This document shows, in pieces, positions 11,468 to 22,023 of a DNA stretch of 64,000 nt. The DNA lies in NCBI RefSeq assembly GCF_950295315.1, contig NC_080175.1, forward strand, positions 64,691,353 through 64,755,352, in the 5' to 3' direction. A program made the position numbers and the translations under genes. The notes under the pieces are model-generated. The model searched no databases and was not told where the DNA came from. It worked only from the letters and a program-made list of their open reading frames with translations. How positions within the stretch are numbered: position 1 is the stretch's first letter; each line of letters begins with the position of its first letter. Source of the stretch: Erinaceus europaeus. Taxonomy: Eukaryota; Chordata; Mammalia; Eulipotyphla; Erinaceidae.

Positions 11468-11998
11468 GCTAAACCTGTAACAAGGGAGGGTAGTATGATG
11501 GTTACAGGAGATTGGGTAGCTTCTGGGGCAATATTAGTGTTGATCAAAGGATAAAGACTTTAACTTATAACATGAAGATACTCTGTATGCTTAGTGTAAG
11601 CATAAAGACTATTATAAATGCTAATATGTACTACATATTGAGTTTAAATATAGCTCAATGTAATATAGCTCAAGTGTTGGCAAACGCTAGAAGAAGAAGC
11701 TCAAGTGTTCTTGCTACACCAACACACAAAGGATAATGATATGAAGTGATAGCTTGTTAATTATCAATTCACCAGGTGTGTTTGTGTGTGCACGTAGTAT
11801 TTATTCTCCAATCTGTAATCAAAGTATAGATGTTGAGAGTATGGTATTTTGTTGAGCTTTCTGACAAGTATAATGTCTTATTTGTAGTCTTTGGTGAACA
11901 TGTGCAGCACCATTCTCTTGTGAAGTATCTGAAACATGAAAGCAGTCAAGTCCCTGCCATGACAGAGTTAAATACCATTCCATCATTAATCTTATTTA

Positions 11999-12206
11999 TT
12001 TTTAATATTTTATTTATTCCCTTTTGTTGCCCTTGTCATTTTATTGTTGTAGTTATTGATGTTGCCGTTGTTGGATAGGACAGAGAGAAATGGAAAGAGG
12101 AGGGGAAGACAGAGAGGGGGAGAGAAAGATACCTGCAGACCTGCTTCATCACTTGTGAAGTGACTCCCCTGAAGGTGGGAAGCGGAGGGGCTCGAACCAG
12201 GACCCT
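11999..12206 (-). mobile_element. SINE-A, 5'-truncated, with target duplication
   Basis: The copy stops just past box B (GGCTCGAACCAGGACCC), so box A and the tRNA head are missing. ATTAATCTTATTTA at 11985-11998 and 12207-12220 is a perfect 14-bp duplication, so the truncation happened during insertion. Confidence 0.92.
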
Positions 12207-12390
12207 ATTAATCTTATTTAAATAATTATCTCTTTTTATGAACATTCACTTCTATTATATTGTATAAATTATGGAGCAATATTTACCTAATCTATATGAT
12301 AATGATATCTTATTTTTAAAAATATTTTAAAATTTATTTTGGATAGAAGCAGAGAAAATTAAGAGGGAAAGGGTATATAGAGAATGAGAG

Positions 12391-12394
12391 ACCC

Positions 12395-12430
<36 letters not shown>
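12391..12430. repeat. (TA)n(GA)n compound microsatellite
   Basis: Alternating TA passes directly into GA repeats within the SINE-B spacer. Confidence 0.9.
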
Positions 12431-12431
<1 letters not shown>

Positions 12432-12507
12432 TGAGAGGAGAGCCAAGAAACAGAGACAGAGAGAGGGTAAGAGAGAGAGAGCAAAGGAGAAAGAGAGAGA
12501 GAGATAG

Positions 12508-12780
12508 GGTGGTAGCACAGATGGTTAAGCGCACATGGCGCAAAGCATAAGGACCTGCATAAGAATCTGAGTTCGAGCTCCTGGCTCCCCACCTGCAGGG
12601 GGGTCACTTCACAAACAGTGAAGCAGGTCTGCGGGTGTCTTTCTCTCCCCCTCTCTGTCTTCCCCTTCTCTCTCCATTTCTCTCTGTTCTTTCCAACAAC
12701 AATGATATCAATAATCACTACAACTATAAAAAACAACAAGAGCAACACAAGGGAATAAATAAATATTAAAAAAAAGACTT
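12508..12780 (+). mobile_element. SINE-A, short form, nested in SINE-B
   Basis: Head GGTGGTAGCACAGATGG, box B GTTCGAGCTCC, CTTCACAAACAGTGAAGCAG, TC-rich block, CAACAAGAGCAACACAAGGG and an A-rich tail. GA-rich sequence on both sides hides the exact target duplication. Confidence 0.88.
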
Positions 12781-13095
12781 AAAAAAGAGAGAGAGACAGA
12801 GGGAGAGAAAGAGAGACATCTGTTGCATTACTCTACTTGTGAAGCTTTCTCCCTGCAGATAGGGACCAGTCCTTGATCATTGTGACGTGTGCACATTACC
12901 AGCTATACCACAATTTGGCCCCCTGATATTTTAAACTAGAGAGAAAGGAAGAAAAATAGAAAGTGAAGAGTAATAAAAGAAAATAAAACAGTAAAATGTA
13001 AATGCTACTCGATTTAGATGAAGAAGAGTTTTCTACAGAAAAAGGGTAATTTGACATGATGCAAGATCATTTTATTATAGTCTTCTTATATTTTC

Positions 13096-13311
13096 TTTTT
13101 TAAAAAATATTTCTTAATCTTTATTTACTTATTATTGGATAAAGATAGAGAGTAATAGGGAGAGAGAGAGACAGAGACAGAGAGAGACACCTGCAGCCCT
13201 TGCTTGACCACTCATGAAGCTTTCACATTGAGGTGGGGACCAGGGGCTTGAACCTGGGTACTTGTGCATTGTAATGTGTGCACTTAACCAGGTGCAGCAC
13301 CACCTGGCCCC
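13096..13311 (-). mobile_element. SINE-B with 16-bp duplication
   Basis: Reverse copy with TTATTATTGGATAAAGATAG, CACCTGCAGCCCTTGCTTG, AGGGGCTTGAACCTGGG and CACCTGGCCCC. GTCTTCTTATATTTTC (13080-13095) and GTCTCCTTATATTTTC (13312-13327) differ at one base. Confidence 0.92.
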
Positions 13312-13327
13312 GTCTCCTTATATTTTC

Positions 13328-14309
13328 AAAACACTTTATTTTATTTGAAAAAAAAAGATGTTATACTAAGTGCCTTAGTTGATAAATTTTGATTTTAGGC
13401 ATGGAGTTCCCAAGTTGTAAATAAGACTGAAGAGCTACCACTGTTTTCATAATTATTCTGTTGCTTCTAATGTGACAAAGACAGAATTTACTCCAAATTC
13501 TGTTTTGTAATTTTCCCCTCCTATATTCTTACAAGTCTCAATTGAAATTAATTATAATCAGCAGCTCAATCCAGACACTGAATATCATGAACTACTATAA
13601 TGATGCTGATTTTAACAAATCATCATTTTCTCATAGTGTAATAGTTTTAGTTCAGTTCACATATATCTAGCCAGAAATTTTTCTTTGAAAAATTCTCTCC
13701 AAAATATATTATAAATATATTTTATAATATATAAATGTAAAATACTTGATGCAAAAATTAAAAATAAATGCCAGTGAACTGACAAACTTTGTGCAATTAA
13801 AAAAGGAGTGTGCAGGGATAGAAACGTGTTCAGAGAATGTCAGGCAAGAGGAAGACTCACTAAATACAGCCTGACTTACAGAAAGATCATGAAAAATACT
13901 CAAATTTGATAGAAGTCAGTTGTGTGATTCAAAAACTGAAGCAATGCATATCCATACAGTGGAAACAAGAAGAGAAGATGCTTAAGATGCTACAATTGTC
14001 CAGTTTAATTGAAGATTTTATGCAAATTACTGCATTTAAAGGAACTTTTCCAAACCTTTCAGGAGGCCAACAGTGAAATCCTGAAAGATTCTGGCTTGTA
14101 GTAGACATCCATATCACAGCATTTTTTTGTTTCCTCTTCTTTCACTCAGTCCTCCTGACTTCTAAGATGTATTCAGTATCTCGATCTCCACCTGAAGGCT
14201 ATGAAGTCAGTGGAATAAGGAGAGCCTACTTTTTGGATCGCAGTTCCTTCAGTTTCAAATCCTGGACACAATAATCAGCTCCTCACACTTATATACAGGG
14301 AAATTTACC
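13328..14309. other. Unique DNA, nothing recognised
   Basis: AT-rich with a few short open frames of no recognisable family. Confidence 0.5.
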
Positions 14310-14480
14310 AATTCCATCTCACACTTTATGTGGTTTAGGAATTGAGAAGTGGACTAGCAGAGTGGTTCTAGTTGGGGGGGCCTGTTGAGGTTGCAATTGA
14401 GACATCTGTTGATACAGTCATTTACTCCCAAGTAGCCTCAATCTTGTGGTATTGGATGATGCCTGGGAAAATGAAATCTT
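14310..14480 (+). repeat. Possible ancient mammalian interspersed repeat
   Basis: TTTAGGAATTGAGAAGTGG followed by GAGTGGTTCTAGTTGGGG and GAGGTTGCAATTGAGACATC resembles a widespread old mammalian repeat containing a GTGGTTCT...GGTTGCAGTCA core. I cannot fix the family name from sequence alone. Confidence 0.35.
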
Positions 14481-14725
14481 TTCCACTAGAAGGATTTCCA
14501 TAGCTACTTGAGTAACACAGTGACTGGTTACTCAGGCTTAGAAAAATATAATACAACAAGGCTTAATTTGAAGTGGCTGTATGATCTAATTACAAATCAC
14601 TTAATACTGTTTCAAAATACCTATTGTTAACACAGGGCTGCCATTTCAATAAGGGAGGGAATTTCATAGGTATGGATATCAGAAGGCTATAATCATTCAC
14701 AATCAATGTATACAGATCTTTTGAG

Positions 14726-14901
14726 GGAATAGGCAGTGGCACACCAGGTTGCGTGTATATGATGCAATATTCAAGGACCTAAGTTCAAGACCCTAGTCAC
14801 CATCTGCAGGGGGGAAGCTTCACAAGCAGTGAAGCAATATTGCAGATGTTTCTGTGTCTTTCTCTTTTTCTGTCTTCATCCATTTTTTATAACTACCTAT
14901 G

Positions 14902-14944
<43 letters not shown>

Positions 14945-14963
14945 ATTTAAAAATAAGTCTTTT
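14726..14963 (+). mobile_element. SINE-B, sense, with CA tail
   Basis: GGCAGTGGCACACCAGGTTG, CACCATCTGCAGGGGGGAAG, CTTCACAAGCAGTGAAGC and a TC-rich stretch lead into a (CA)n run at 14903-14938. TCTTTTGAG and TCTTTTGAA flank the element. Confidence 0.85.
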
Positions 14964-15069
14964 GAATTGAGGATGAAACTTCCATAAAAAGAAGAGTTAG
15001 TATACACAAAGGTTAGGACTTGGTGCCTACTTGCATGATGATTCTATTGTTCAAAAATCATCACTTATT

Positions 15070-15265
15070 ATGTTTATCTTCCTTTTCTGATAGATACAAA
15101 GAAAAATAGAAAAAAGAAGGGGAGAAGGAGAGAGAGAGAGGGAGAGAGAGAGAGAGCGCACACAAGACTGACTCCTATAGCACAGTTGCACTGTTCATGA
15201 AGCTTTCCCTCTGCATCTTTAGCATGGTAATGTGTACTCTACTGGGTACATCACTGCCTGACCTC
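15070..15265 (-). mobile_element. Divergent SINE-B
   Basis: A GA-rich spacer, TGCACTGTTCATGAAGC, TTTCCCTCTGCA and the terminal CACTGCCTGACCTC follow the SINE-B order in reverse orientation. Part of the box B region appears deleted. Confidence 0.65.
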
Positions 15266-15773
15266 ACAAGTTGACATTTTCCAAAACCATTCTGATGACT
15301 GCAGGAAAATTAGGCCATTTGCAGGAGTTAAAAGGAAGTGTCTACATTCTACTGTTAGCCTCAAGAAATCTGAAAACAAAGTAGTTTTTCTTGAGTAAAT
15401 AAAATGCTAGTATTTTACTGAAGGCATTAATACTTATTATTTCTAATATGGCCTCTCTACTTTCAAACTTCTCACCTTCATTTATGTGAATAATTCCAAG
15501 AAATCCTGGCATATCTAATTCTTTCATATTACATATACTAAAGCATATATGTAGATTTTAATTTAATAGTGACAGTAGTCACATGGATTAATAATTATTA
15601 ATTGCTCCATTATCTCCTCACATGCATATAATTACATCAGCACAACTTCTTTAGTACTTGCACCTATTGATTATATTTTAGCAAAGCATGCATGCTATAA
15701 CTGTAACACATTTGAGTTACAATTATCAATAATTCAAATATTAAATCACTCATAATATGTGTGTATAGTATAT
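15266..15773. other. Unique AT-rich DNA
   Basis: Nothing recognised before the mariner-type end at 15774. Confidence 0.5.
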
Positions 15774-15809
15774 TATTGGGTTGTTGGAAAAGTCATGACA
15801 CATGAAGAA

Positions 15810-18290
15810 CTCTCACAAGGCTAGACATGGACCTTCCATATGACCCACTAATATCTCTCCTGGGTATATAACCCAAGAACTCCACAGCACCCAACCAAAA
15901 AGATATTTGTACACCTATGTTCATAGCAGCACAATTCATAATAGTTAAAACCTGGAAGCAACCCAGGTGTCCAACAACAGATGAGAGGCTGAGAAAGCTG
16001 TGGTATATATAAACAATGGAATACTATGCAGCTTTTAAGAACAATGAACCCACCTTCTCTGACCCATCTTGGACAGAGCTAGAAGGAATTACGTTAAGTG
16101 AGCTAAGTCAGAAAAATAAAGATGAATATGGGATGATCCCACTCATAAACAGAAGTTGAGAAAGAAGAACAGAAAGGGAAACTAAAACTGGTGTTTGACT
16201 AAATTTGGAGTAGGGCACCAAAGCAAAAACCCTAGAGTGAGGGTGAGGGTGAGGGTGGATATTCGGCTTCCTGTAGTGGCAGGGGTGGGGGTGGGGGGGA
16301 TGGAACACAGTCTTTGGGTGGTGGGAATGGTGTATATGTACACTGCTAGTGATTTGTAGTCATATAAATCACTATTTAATATGAGAGGGAAAATTGATTG
16401 TATGTCTCAAACTTTTTAAAGAACAGACTGAGTCTTTTTAATAGGTAGGCTGAGTCTTTGATATGTTGACTCTCTCAAAAGCCTAGAATAGGGAGAACAG
16501 AATCAACTGGTGGCACAACTATATATAAATAATGTCAAAGGACATAAATTATAGTGATGTTGTGTATGATACAGCAAATCCTAACAAAGGGATTTTTCAA
16601 AGTTAACCCAATAACCAAATAATGTGTTTATAACAATAGCTATCTATTGTCTTCTTGAACCCTAACACAACAGGAACCTTCTGCTTCCACTATAGAGTAT
16701 ATTTCCCCCAGTCCTGTAACTTTAGGGTGGGCTGCACTTTCCTGCATGCTTCTCTCAATTCATACCAAATAATATTGCATCTGCCAATCCCAGCCTAATC
16801 AACACAATGAGTATCACCTCAGCATGCTTACTTCAGACTGTGTACAGAGACTTCAGGTGTGGAATGACAACCCTTCAGCTTCATTACTTGGGTGAGACCT
16901 TTTCTTTCATAGTATTCTCTAATTCCATTCCAGGCAGTTAACTTCCTAACAAAGTCCTAAAACCTAGAGATAGACTAGGTTCCATGAGATAGAGCATATG
17001 TTCACACGTATCCATAAACTAGGGAAAAATATATACCTGAAAGCAAAAGTACACAACAGTCTGCAGTGAGTCAGTATAAAGTTCCTAATGAAATAGTATC
17101 TAATTTGACTTAGATATCTTCCTAACCTACTTCCTATTTCAGTTCTCTGACTTACTCCAAAGCTAACCTTTTCAAAGCAAGGACTGCAAAAGCTGAATAA
17201 GGGCAAAATATTGGCATACTTTAATGATGATTCTTTAGTCACTATCAGGCCACCCCATCAGCTGGGACCCTAAACAGACATGATGGGCCTAGACCTCAAA
17301 TAAATCCTTCTCTCCATTGTTACTAGTCATCTCTATCAGGAACAACAAAATAGATCCCTTTGTGGGCCCCCCATAGTGCCTTGCCCCTCAACTTGGATCA
17401 ACAATGGTAGAGAATATTCCATCCTCCGAAGGGAGGATGGATAACATTCTCTATGCTACACCTGAGGAAGATGGGTCGACATTGGGGCAGCTTGAAATGT
17501 TCCTACTCATGACCACAGAGTGTGAGTTCTGATCTATAGGGATGCAGAGGTCACACAGGCTCCTAAGCTGAATATGGACCCTAGACCAAATCAAATTAAT
17601 GGCATTTACAGTCAACAATATTTGTGCCTCTTTCCCATATTAGGGAGCTATTATCTTCCCTGACCCAGCTTTCTGTTCCTTTTCCAGCCATGACATCATC
17701 TCCCCAGACAATAACTTGGATCCACCTGCATATTATATTTCTGGCTCAGGGAAAAAAAAACTTGTATAGCCACAGGCCCTTTGGAATAGAACTAAAATAT
17801 GCCTACTACCTATCTACAAATTAGAGGACTCCCCCTCACTCTTCATCTGCACTATTCTAGCCTTAAGGTACATGACTGTTCAACAATTTGTTTGGCCTTG
17901 TATGTTAACTCTTTTCAGCCACCAGGTTCCAGATGTTAGCATGATGCCGACCAGACTTCCATGTACAGATGACCCCACCAATGTGTCCTGGAGCTCTGCT
18001 TCTCCAGAGCTCCACCCTACTAGGGAAAGAGAGAGGCAGGCTGGGAGTATGGATTGACCATTCATGCCCATGTTCAGCGGGGAAGCAACTACAAAAAGCC
18101 AGGCCTTCCACCTTCTGCATCCCACAATGACCTTGGGTCCATACTCTCAGAGGGATAAAGAATAGGAAAGCTATCAGGGGAGGGGAGGGGATACGTAAAT
18201 TTGGTGGTAGGAATTGTGTGGAGTTGTACCCCTTTTGTCCTATGGTTTTGTTAATGTTTCCTTTTTATAAATAAAAAATATTAAAAAGAA
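15810..18290 (+). mobile_element. 5'-truncated L1: ORF2 tail and full 3' UTR
   Basis: It starts inside the last 115 codons of ORF2 (CTAGACATGGACCTTCCATA) and runs through the ORF2 stop at about 16157-16159 and a 2.1-kb 3' UTR to an A-rich end. A TAA inside GGGTATATAACCC breaks the ORF2 tail. The 3' UTR carries a G-rich tract at 16231-16300 and a hairpin at 17410-17450. It inserted between the two halves of the mariner-type element. Confidence 0.92.
16231..16300 (+). other. G-rich tract in L1 3' UTR (potential G-quadruplex)
   Basis: Repeated GAGGGT units are followed by GGGGTGGGGGTGGGGGGG. Comparable G tracts lie at the same place in the copies at 34505-34545 and 45050-45080. G-rich 3' UTR tracts are a known trait of mammalian L1 elements. 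Confidence 0.75.
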
Positions 18291-18323
18291 AATGTATATT
18301 ATGACTTTTCTGCTAACCCAGTA

Positions 18324-18703
18324 TATTGAAAATCATACTTCTAGGACATTTGAGGAAATATTTGTTCTATTCTCTTTTTTAATTCTTACTTTAACAGAAA
18401 TCTCTTCAACAAGCATCCTACCATTATAGAGCAGAGTAAAGGAAATTTAGGTATCACTTCTCAAATAAGTAATCTTTGAACTTTGATAAAAGTTTTTATC
18501 AAATAAATACATGTATTGAAATTTTGAAAATAAAAAACAATATAGTACATACAGATATTTATCTCAGAACTAATGTTCAGACAAATGCTAGAAATCTGTT
18601 GGAGGAGAACAGAAATTATATACATATTCTACAACTAGCTTGAAAATATTTCTGTATTATGAGCAAAATACTTTATTCTTCTCAGACTCTTGACACAGAG
18701 TAA
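18324..18703. other. Unique AT-rich DNA
   Basis: No feature recognised. Confidence 0.5.
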
Positions 18704-18732
18704 ATGTTGCCAGTTAGGTATTTTTTAAAAAG

Positions 18733-18888
18733 GGGAGGAAAAGAAAGGAAAGGAGAAGAGAGAGGAGGGGAGGGTAAGGGAGGGTGGGAAGAGAAGAAAA
18801 GGAAAGAAAAGGAAAGGAAAGGAAAGGAAAGGAAAGGAAAGGAAAGGAAAGGAAAGGAAAGGAAAGGAAAGGAAAGGAAAGGAAAGGA
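18733..18888. repeat. (GGAAA)n purine microsatellite
   Basis: A mixed purine lead-in passes into about 20 near-perfect GGAAA units from 18785. The open frames on both strands here are repeat artefacts. Confidence 0.95.
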
Positions 18889-18936
18889 AGAGTAAAGGAG
18901 GCAGAAAACCCAAGAGTAAAGGAGGCAGAAAACCCA
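18889..18936. repeat. 24-bp tandem duplication
   Basis: A 24-bp unit beginning AGAGTAAAGGAGGC and ending AAAACCCA occurs twice back to back at 18889-18912 and 18913-18936 with no mismatch, next to the GGAAA array. Confidence 0.93.
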
Positions 18937-19316
18937 TGAGACTCAAAAGAACAGAATGACTGGATCCAGTTAAGACAAGTGTTTGAACAAGAAGTCTTTA
19001 AAGAGCAACTTAAACTTGAGGGACTTTGAATGCCATAAGCTATTAAAGCTAGAAAGATTGCATTCTAAAACTATTTTTTACTGAAAGTGAGTGGGGAGAT
19101 CTCAAGGCCAAAGGAAAACAAATGAATGAGCTTCTGGTACGTCTTGGGATTAAAGACCTGATTTTTACATTACTTTCTCAGAATGGAAAATGAAAATGTG
19201 GAAAAAAAAGTGCAAGTTTGGTTTAGTGAACTGGAAGTGATCTAGAGGGGCCACATTATTTAGAGAGATATAAATTTAAGTATTCGGAAAGTTATTTTAA
19301 TGTATGCTGAGTCTGA
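18937..19316. other. Unique DNA
   Basis: No feature recognised. Confidence 0.45.
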
Positions 19317-19336
19317 ATTATTATTATTATTATTAT

Positions 19337-19368
<32 letters not shown>

Positions 19369-19370
19369 TA
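19317..19370. repeat. (ATT)n(AGT)n compound microsatellite
   Basis: About eight ATT units pass into about ten AGT units. Confidence 0.95.
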
Positions 19371-19463
19371 GATCAATGAAATTTTCAACCTCAAAATCTG
19401 GGAATCAACTGGGGAAATTTTTTCCTCACATAAAAGTCCTTGGCAGATTTCCTGGCAGTTTTT

Positions 19464-19754
19464 TTAAAAATATTTTTTAGTATTTATTTTCCCTTTTGTT
19501 GCCCTTGTTGTTTTATTGTTATAGTTATTATTGTTGTTACTGATGTTGTTGTAGTTGGATAGGACAGAGAGAAATGGAGAGAAGAGGAAGACAGAGGGGG
19601 AAGAGAAAGATAGACACCTGCAGGCCTGCTTCACTGCTTATTAAGCAACTCTCCTGCAGGTAGGGAGTCGGGGGCTCAAACCAGGATCCTTATGCTGGTC
19701 CTTGTGCTTTGCTCCATGTGCGCTTAACCCGCTGCACTATTGCCTGACTCCTCC
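19464..19754 (-). mobile_element. SINE-A, short form
   Basis: Reverse copy from a T-rich tail through TTTTGTTGCCCTTGTTG, CACCTGCAGGCCTGCTTCAC, CTCAAACCAGGATCC to the head complement CTGCACTATTGCCTGACTCC. TTCCTGGCAGTTTTT (19449-19463) and TTCCTGGAAGTTTTT (19755-19769) form the target duplication. Confidence 0.93.
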
Positions 19755-20117
19755 TTCCTGGAAGTTTTTAAAGGACTGTAAACACATATTCAGATTTTGA
19801 TGCTTTCTTTATTAATACATCACAAAATCAAGGCATGTATTCCTTTTTGAAGTCACTTTCCCATTATTTATGAGAGTGTGAGACAAGCAGAACAGAGAGA
19901 TAAAAGTACCAATATCTCACATGCGCAAGCCTTGTGCTCTACCTGCTGTGCCTTTTTCCTTGACATAATTATGTTTCAAAAACTTAAATTTTACTTGGCA
20001 CAGACTTGTGAAAGATTAAATAGCTCACAGTAAAATTCCTTATCTATCTTCTCCTTCATGTATTTCTCCAGGATTCCTGTCAAGAACATTCTTTGTATAT
20101 AAAAAGTAATTAATTAA

Positions 20118-20308
20118 ATGTATTTACTTGATAAGACAAACTGGAATCTAGAAGAGAAGGGAGATAGAGATAGAGGAAGAAAGAGAGATCCGCAGCATTC
20201 TTTCACCACTACTGAGGCTTTCCGCAGCAGACGGGGACTGGGATTTTCAAGCCTAGTCCTGTACACTATAGTGTGTACACTGAACCAGGTGAGCCACTGC
20301 TCCTCACA
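20118..20308 (-). mobile_element. SINE-B
   Basis: GGAAGAAAGAGAGATCCGC, TTTCACCACTACTGAGGC, GACGGGGACTGGGATTTTC, then GTGTGTACACTGAACCAGG. The order matches reverse-orientation SINE-B with moderate divergence. Confidence 0.75.
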
Positions 20309-20339
20309 CAGAACATCTCTTTTTCTTTCTTTTTTTATT

Positions 20340-20480
20340 TCTTCTTTTTTTTATTGGTAGGTAAATTATTACAATACAGTTCCTACCATGGAACAATTTC
20401 TCATCTTCCCATTATAGGTATCTGCAAAATACTCTCACCTCCAATTTAGGTTTCCATTTCCATCATAGTAGACTAGGATC
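20340..20480 (-). repeat. Possible interspersed repeat related to family D
   Basis: TTTTTATTGGTAGGTAAATT and the later CACCTCCAATTTAGGTTTCC are reminiscent of the T-rich start and spacing of family D reverse copies. The similarity is weak. Confidence 0.3.
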
Positions 20481-20852
20481 TCCTGCCAAAAAAGATGAAA
20501 AAAAAAAAATACTATAGGGATTAAATGACTGAAAGGCAGAGAAAAAATGACCAAAAATATCACTTCAGAAGTAAAAAAGGACAATATATTTTCGTTGTCA
20601 TTAGATGAGAATACTATACTCTAAGAAAGTGTAGAAGTGTTTAAATTATGTTGTATAAGTATCTAGTATGTAAAATAGTCTTATGGAAAGATCTCTAACC
20701 ATGATAAACTTAGAGCAAATACATAGCACAGTAAAACTGGCAGGAGTTCAACAAGTGCCAATCATTACTGGTGATTAGTTTATAACTAAAGTGACTAAGA
20801 AAGATGCATTTTTATAAGTCAATTATACTTGCCTTGTTTATGGAACGAATTC

Positions 20853-20920
20853 AAGATGAATACTGTATTCCTTACTATTTTTTAAGATAAGTAGTAATAA
20901 GGAATATAGTATTCATCTTC
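20853..20920 (+). other. 68-bp hairpin-forming inverted repeat
   Basis: The arm starting AAGATGAATACTGTATTCC at 20853 pairs with the arm ending GAATATAGTATTCATCTT at 20919. It gives a stem of about 22 bp with one G-U pair and a loop of about 24 bases. No known hairpin RNA was recognised. Confidence 0.8.
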
Positions 20921-20929
20921 TTTGGGGCT

Positions 20930-21075
20930 GGGTACTGTTTTGACAGTGGTTAAGATATACAGAGAGTGGGAGAGAGAGAGGGAGAGAGGGAAAGAGAAAG
21001 AAGGAGAGGGAGAGGGAGAGGGAGAGGGAGAGGGAGAGGGAGAGGGAGAGGGAGAGGGAGAGGGAGAGGGAGAGG

Positions 21076-21107
<32 letters not shown>

Positions 21108-21230
21108 ACTTGCTGCACTGCTCTATAACTCATGAAGCTTCTTTCCTCCAGGTTGGTATGGGGCTTGAACACAGTTCCTTGCTTATGTTAATATATATAC
21201 ATTCTGAGGTGAAATGCCACCCACCCTTCA
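20930..21230 (-). mobile_element. SINE-B with expanded GAGGGA spacer
   Basis: The left tRNA-distal part is poorly preserved; the right part has TTGCTGCACTGCTCTATAAC, CATGAAGCTTCTTTCC and GGGGCTTGAACACAGTTCC. The GA-rich spacer typical of SINE-B has expanded into the GAGGGA array at 20997-21080. Confidence 0.7.
20997..21080. repeat. (GAGGGA)n array
   Basis: About 14 six-base units with GA repeats on both sides. Frames translating to alternating Gly-Glu or Arg-Gly are artefacts. Confidence 0.95.
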
Positions 21231-21231
21231 A

Positions 21232-22023
21232 TCATCTCTGTAACATTGAAATGCTAGGATGATTTTAACTAAATTTTATCTTTATTGCAAATCTATCATA
21301 ATTCAAGTAAAATATGGCCATTTTTTGGTCTAATGTGATGAGGAATACAGTTTGAAATTTAGACTAAATAAATTTTACATTAAAATTTAAAATGATACTT
21401 ATAGTTGTGAGTTGTTAAATTCTGCAGATAAACTGTTTGGCTGTATATTTAATATAGAAAATATTTCATGAAAAATATAATTGGCATTAGTATGCCCTAT
21501 AGCATATGCTAGATTAACTCATTCTTATATTATTATGGACAATAAATTACCTTTAAGGAGGCTGTGGTTAGTTTCAACAACAAAATTCTAGAATTTTGTC
21601 TAACAATGGGTTTCTATAACAATGGGCTTAATAGTCACACTTATCAAGTTATACTCGAATATCATTTCATATATGGAATTAATTCCTTTAGCTTACTTTT
21701 TTTTTTCCAAAATGGGAAATTGTAAGATGAACAAAGGCTGTCAAATCCAGGGAAAATTTGATTTAGACGTACCTCTAATGCTTTAAAACAATTGACTTCC
21801 ACAGCTCTACAAACTGTAATTTGACTTTCTCTGTATAAACCAAGCTGGAAAAAGAATCTGCACAGAAGCTGGCTTTGACTTTTCATTATGGCATTCACTC
21901 TGCAGCTTTATGCAATTTTCTAACTCTTTTTAGAACTAGCTACTTAATAATTTGATCCAACTCTAGATTTTTTAATTTTTTTAATTAAATAAGCCAGACC
22001 TATTTGTAAAATCACTATCTGTA
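21232..22023. other. Unique AT-rich DNA
   Basis: No feature recognised up to the inverted repeat arm at 22024. Confidence 0.5.

Larger units (their letters stand above)
10395..11775 (+). mobile_element. Ancient L1 (ORF2 end and 3' UTR), broken by insertions
   Basis: Pieces at about 10395-10442, 10808-11147 and 11335-11775 read in order like the end of a mammalian-wide L1. They include the CACATTTGTTAGGATGAC stretch, TATTGTTGGTAGAAATGTGA, ATTCATAATAGCTAAGAT, AAAGGAGATCCATTTC, GTATGATGGTTACAGGAG and, near the end, GTGTTCTTGCTACACCAAC with GGATAATGATATGAAGTG. A SINE-A, a SINE-C and an AAAT expansion interrupt it. It is clearly older than the young L1 copies at 28-46 kb; the subfamily is not fixed. 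Confidence 0.75.
12313..12922 (-). mobile_element. SINE-B, interrupted by a SINE-A
   Basis: The left part (TTTATTTTGGATAGAAGCAG, then TA and GA microsatellites) and right part from about 12783 (CATCTGTTGCATTACTC, CTCCCTGCAGATAGGGACC, CACAATTTGGCCCC) form one reverse-orientation SINE-B. The SINE-A at 12508-12780 sits inside its GA-rich spacer. TGATATCTTA and TGATATTTTA flank the outer element. Confidence 0.8.
15774..18323. mobile_element. Mariner-type miniature element split by an L1
   Basis: TA followed by TTGGGTTGTTGGAAAAGTCA begins at 15774. On the other side of the L1, the reverse complement of 18302-18323 reads TA then CTGGGTTAGCAGAAAAGTCA. The two ends match at 18 of 24 positions in inverted orientation and each is bordered by TA, as expected for Tc1/mariner elements. 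Without the L1 the element would be only about 70-80 bp, similar in size to palindromic mariner MITEs. No transposase sequence is present. The family name was not determined. Confidence 0.7.

Noticed and set aside
18733..18936. CRISPR-like or satellite array
   Set aside because: Units are 5 and 24 bp without spacers; simple microsatellite plus one tandem duplication.
18704..18946. Lys/Glu/Arg-rich and Leu/Phe/Pro-rich open frames
   Set aside because: Both strands of the GGAAA array; no non-repetitive coding sequence.
20882..21262. Ser-Pro or Gly-Glu repeat proteins
   Set aside because: Artefacts of the GAGGGA array in a SINE-B.
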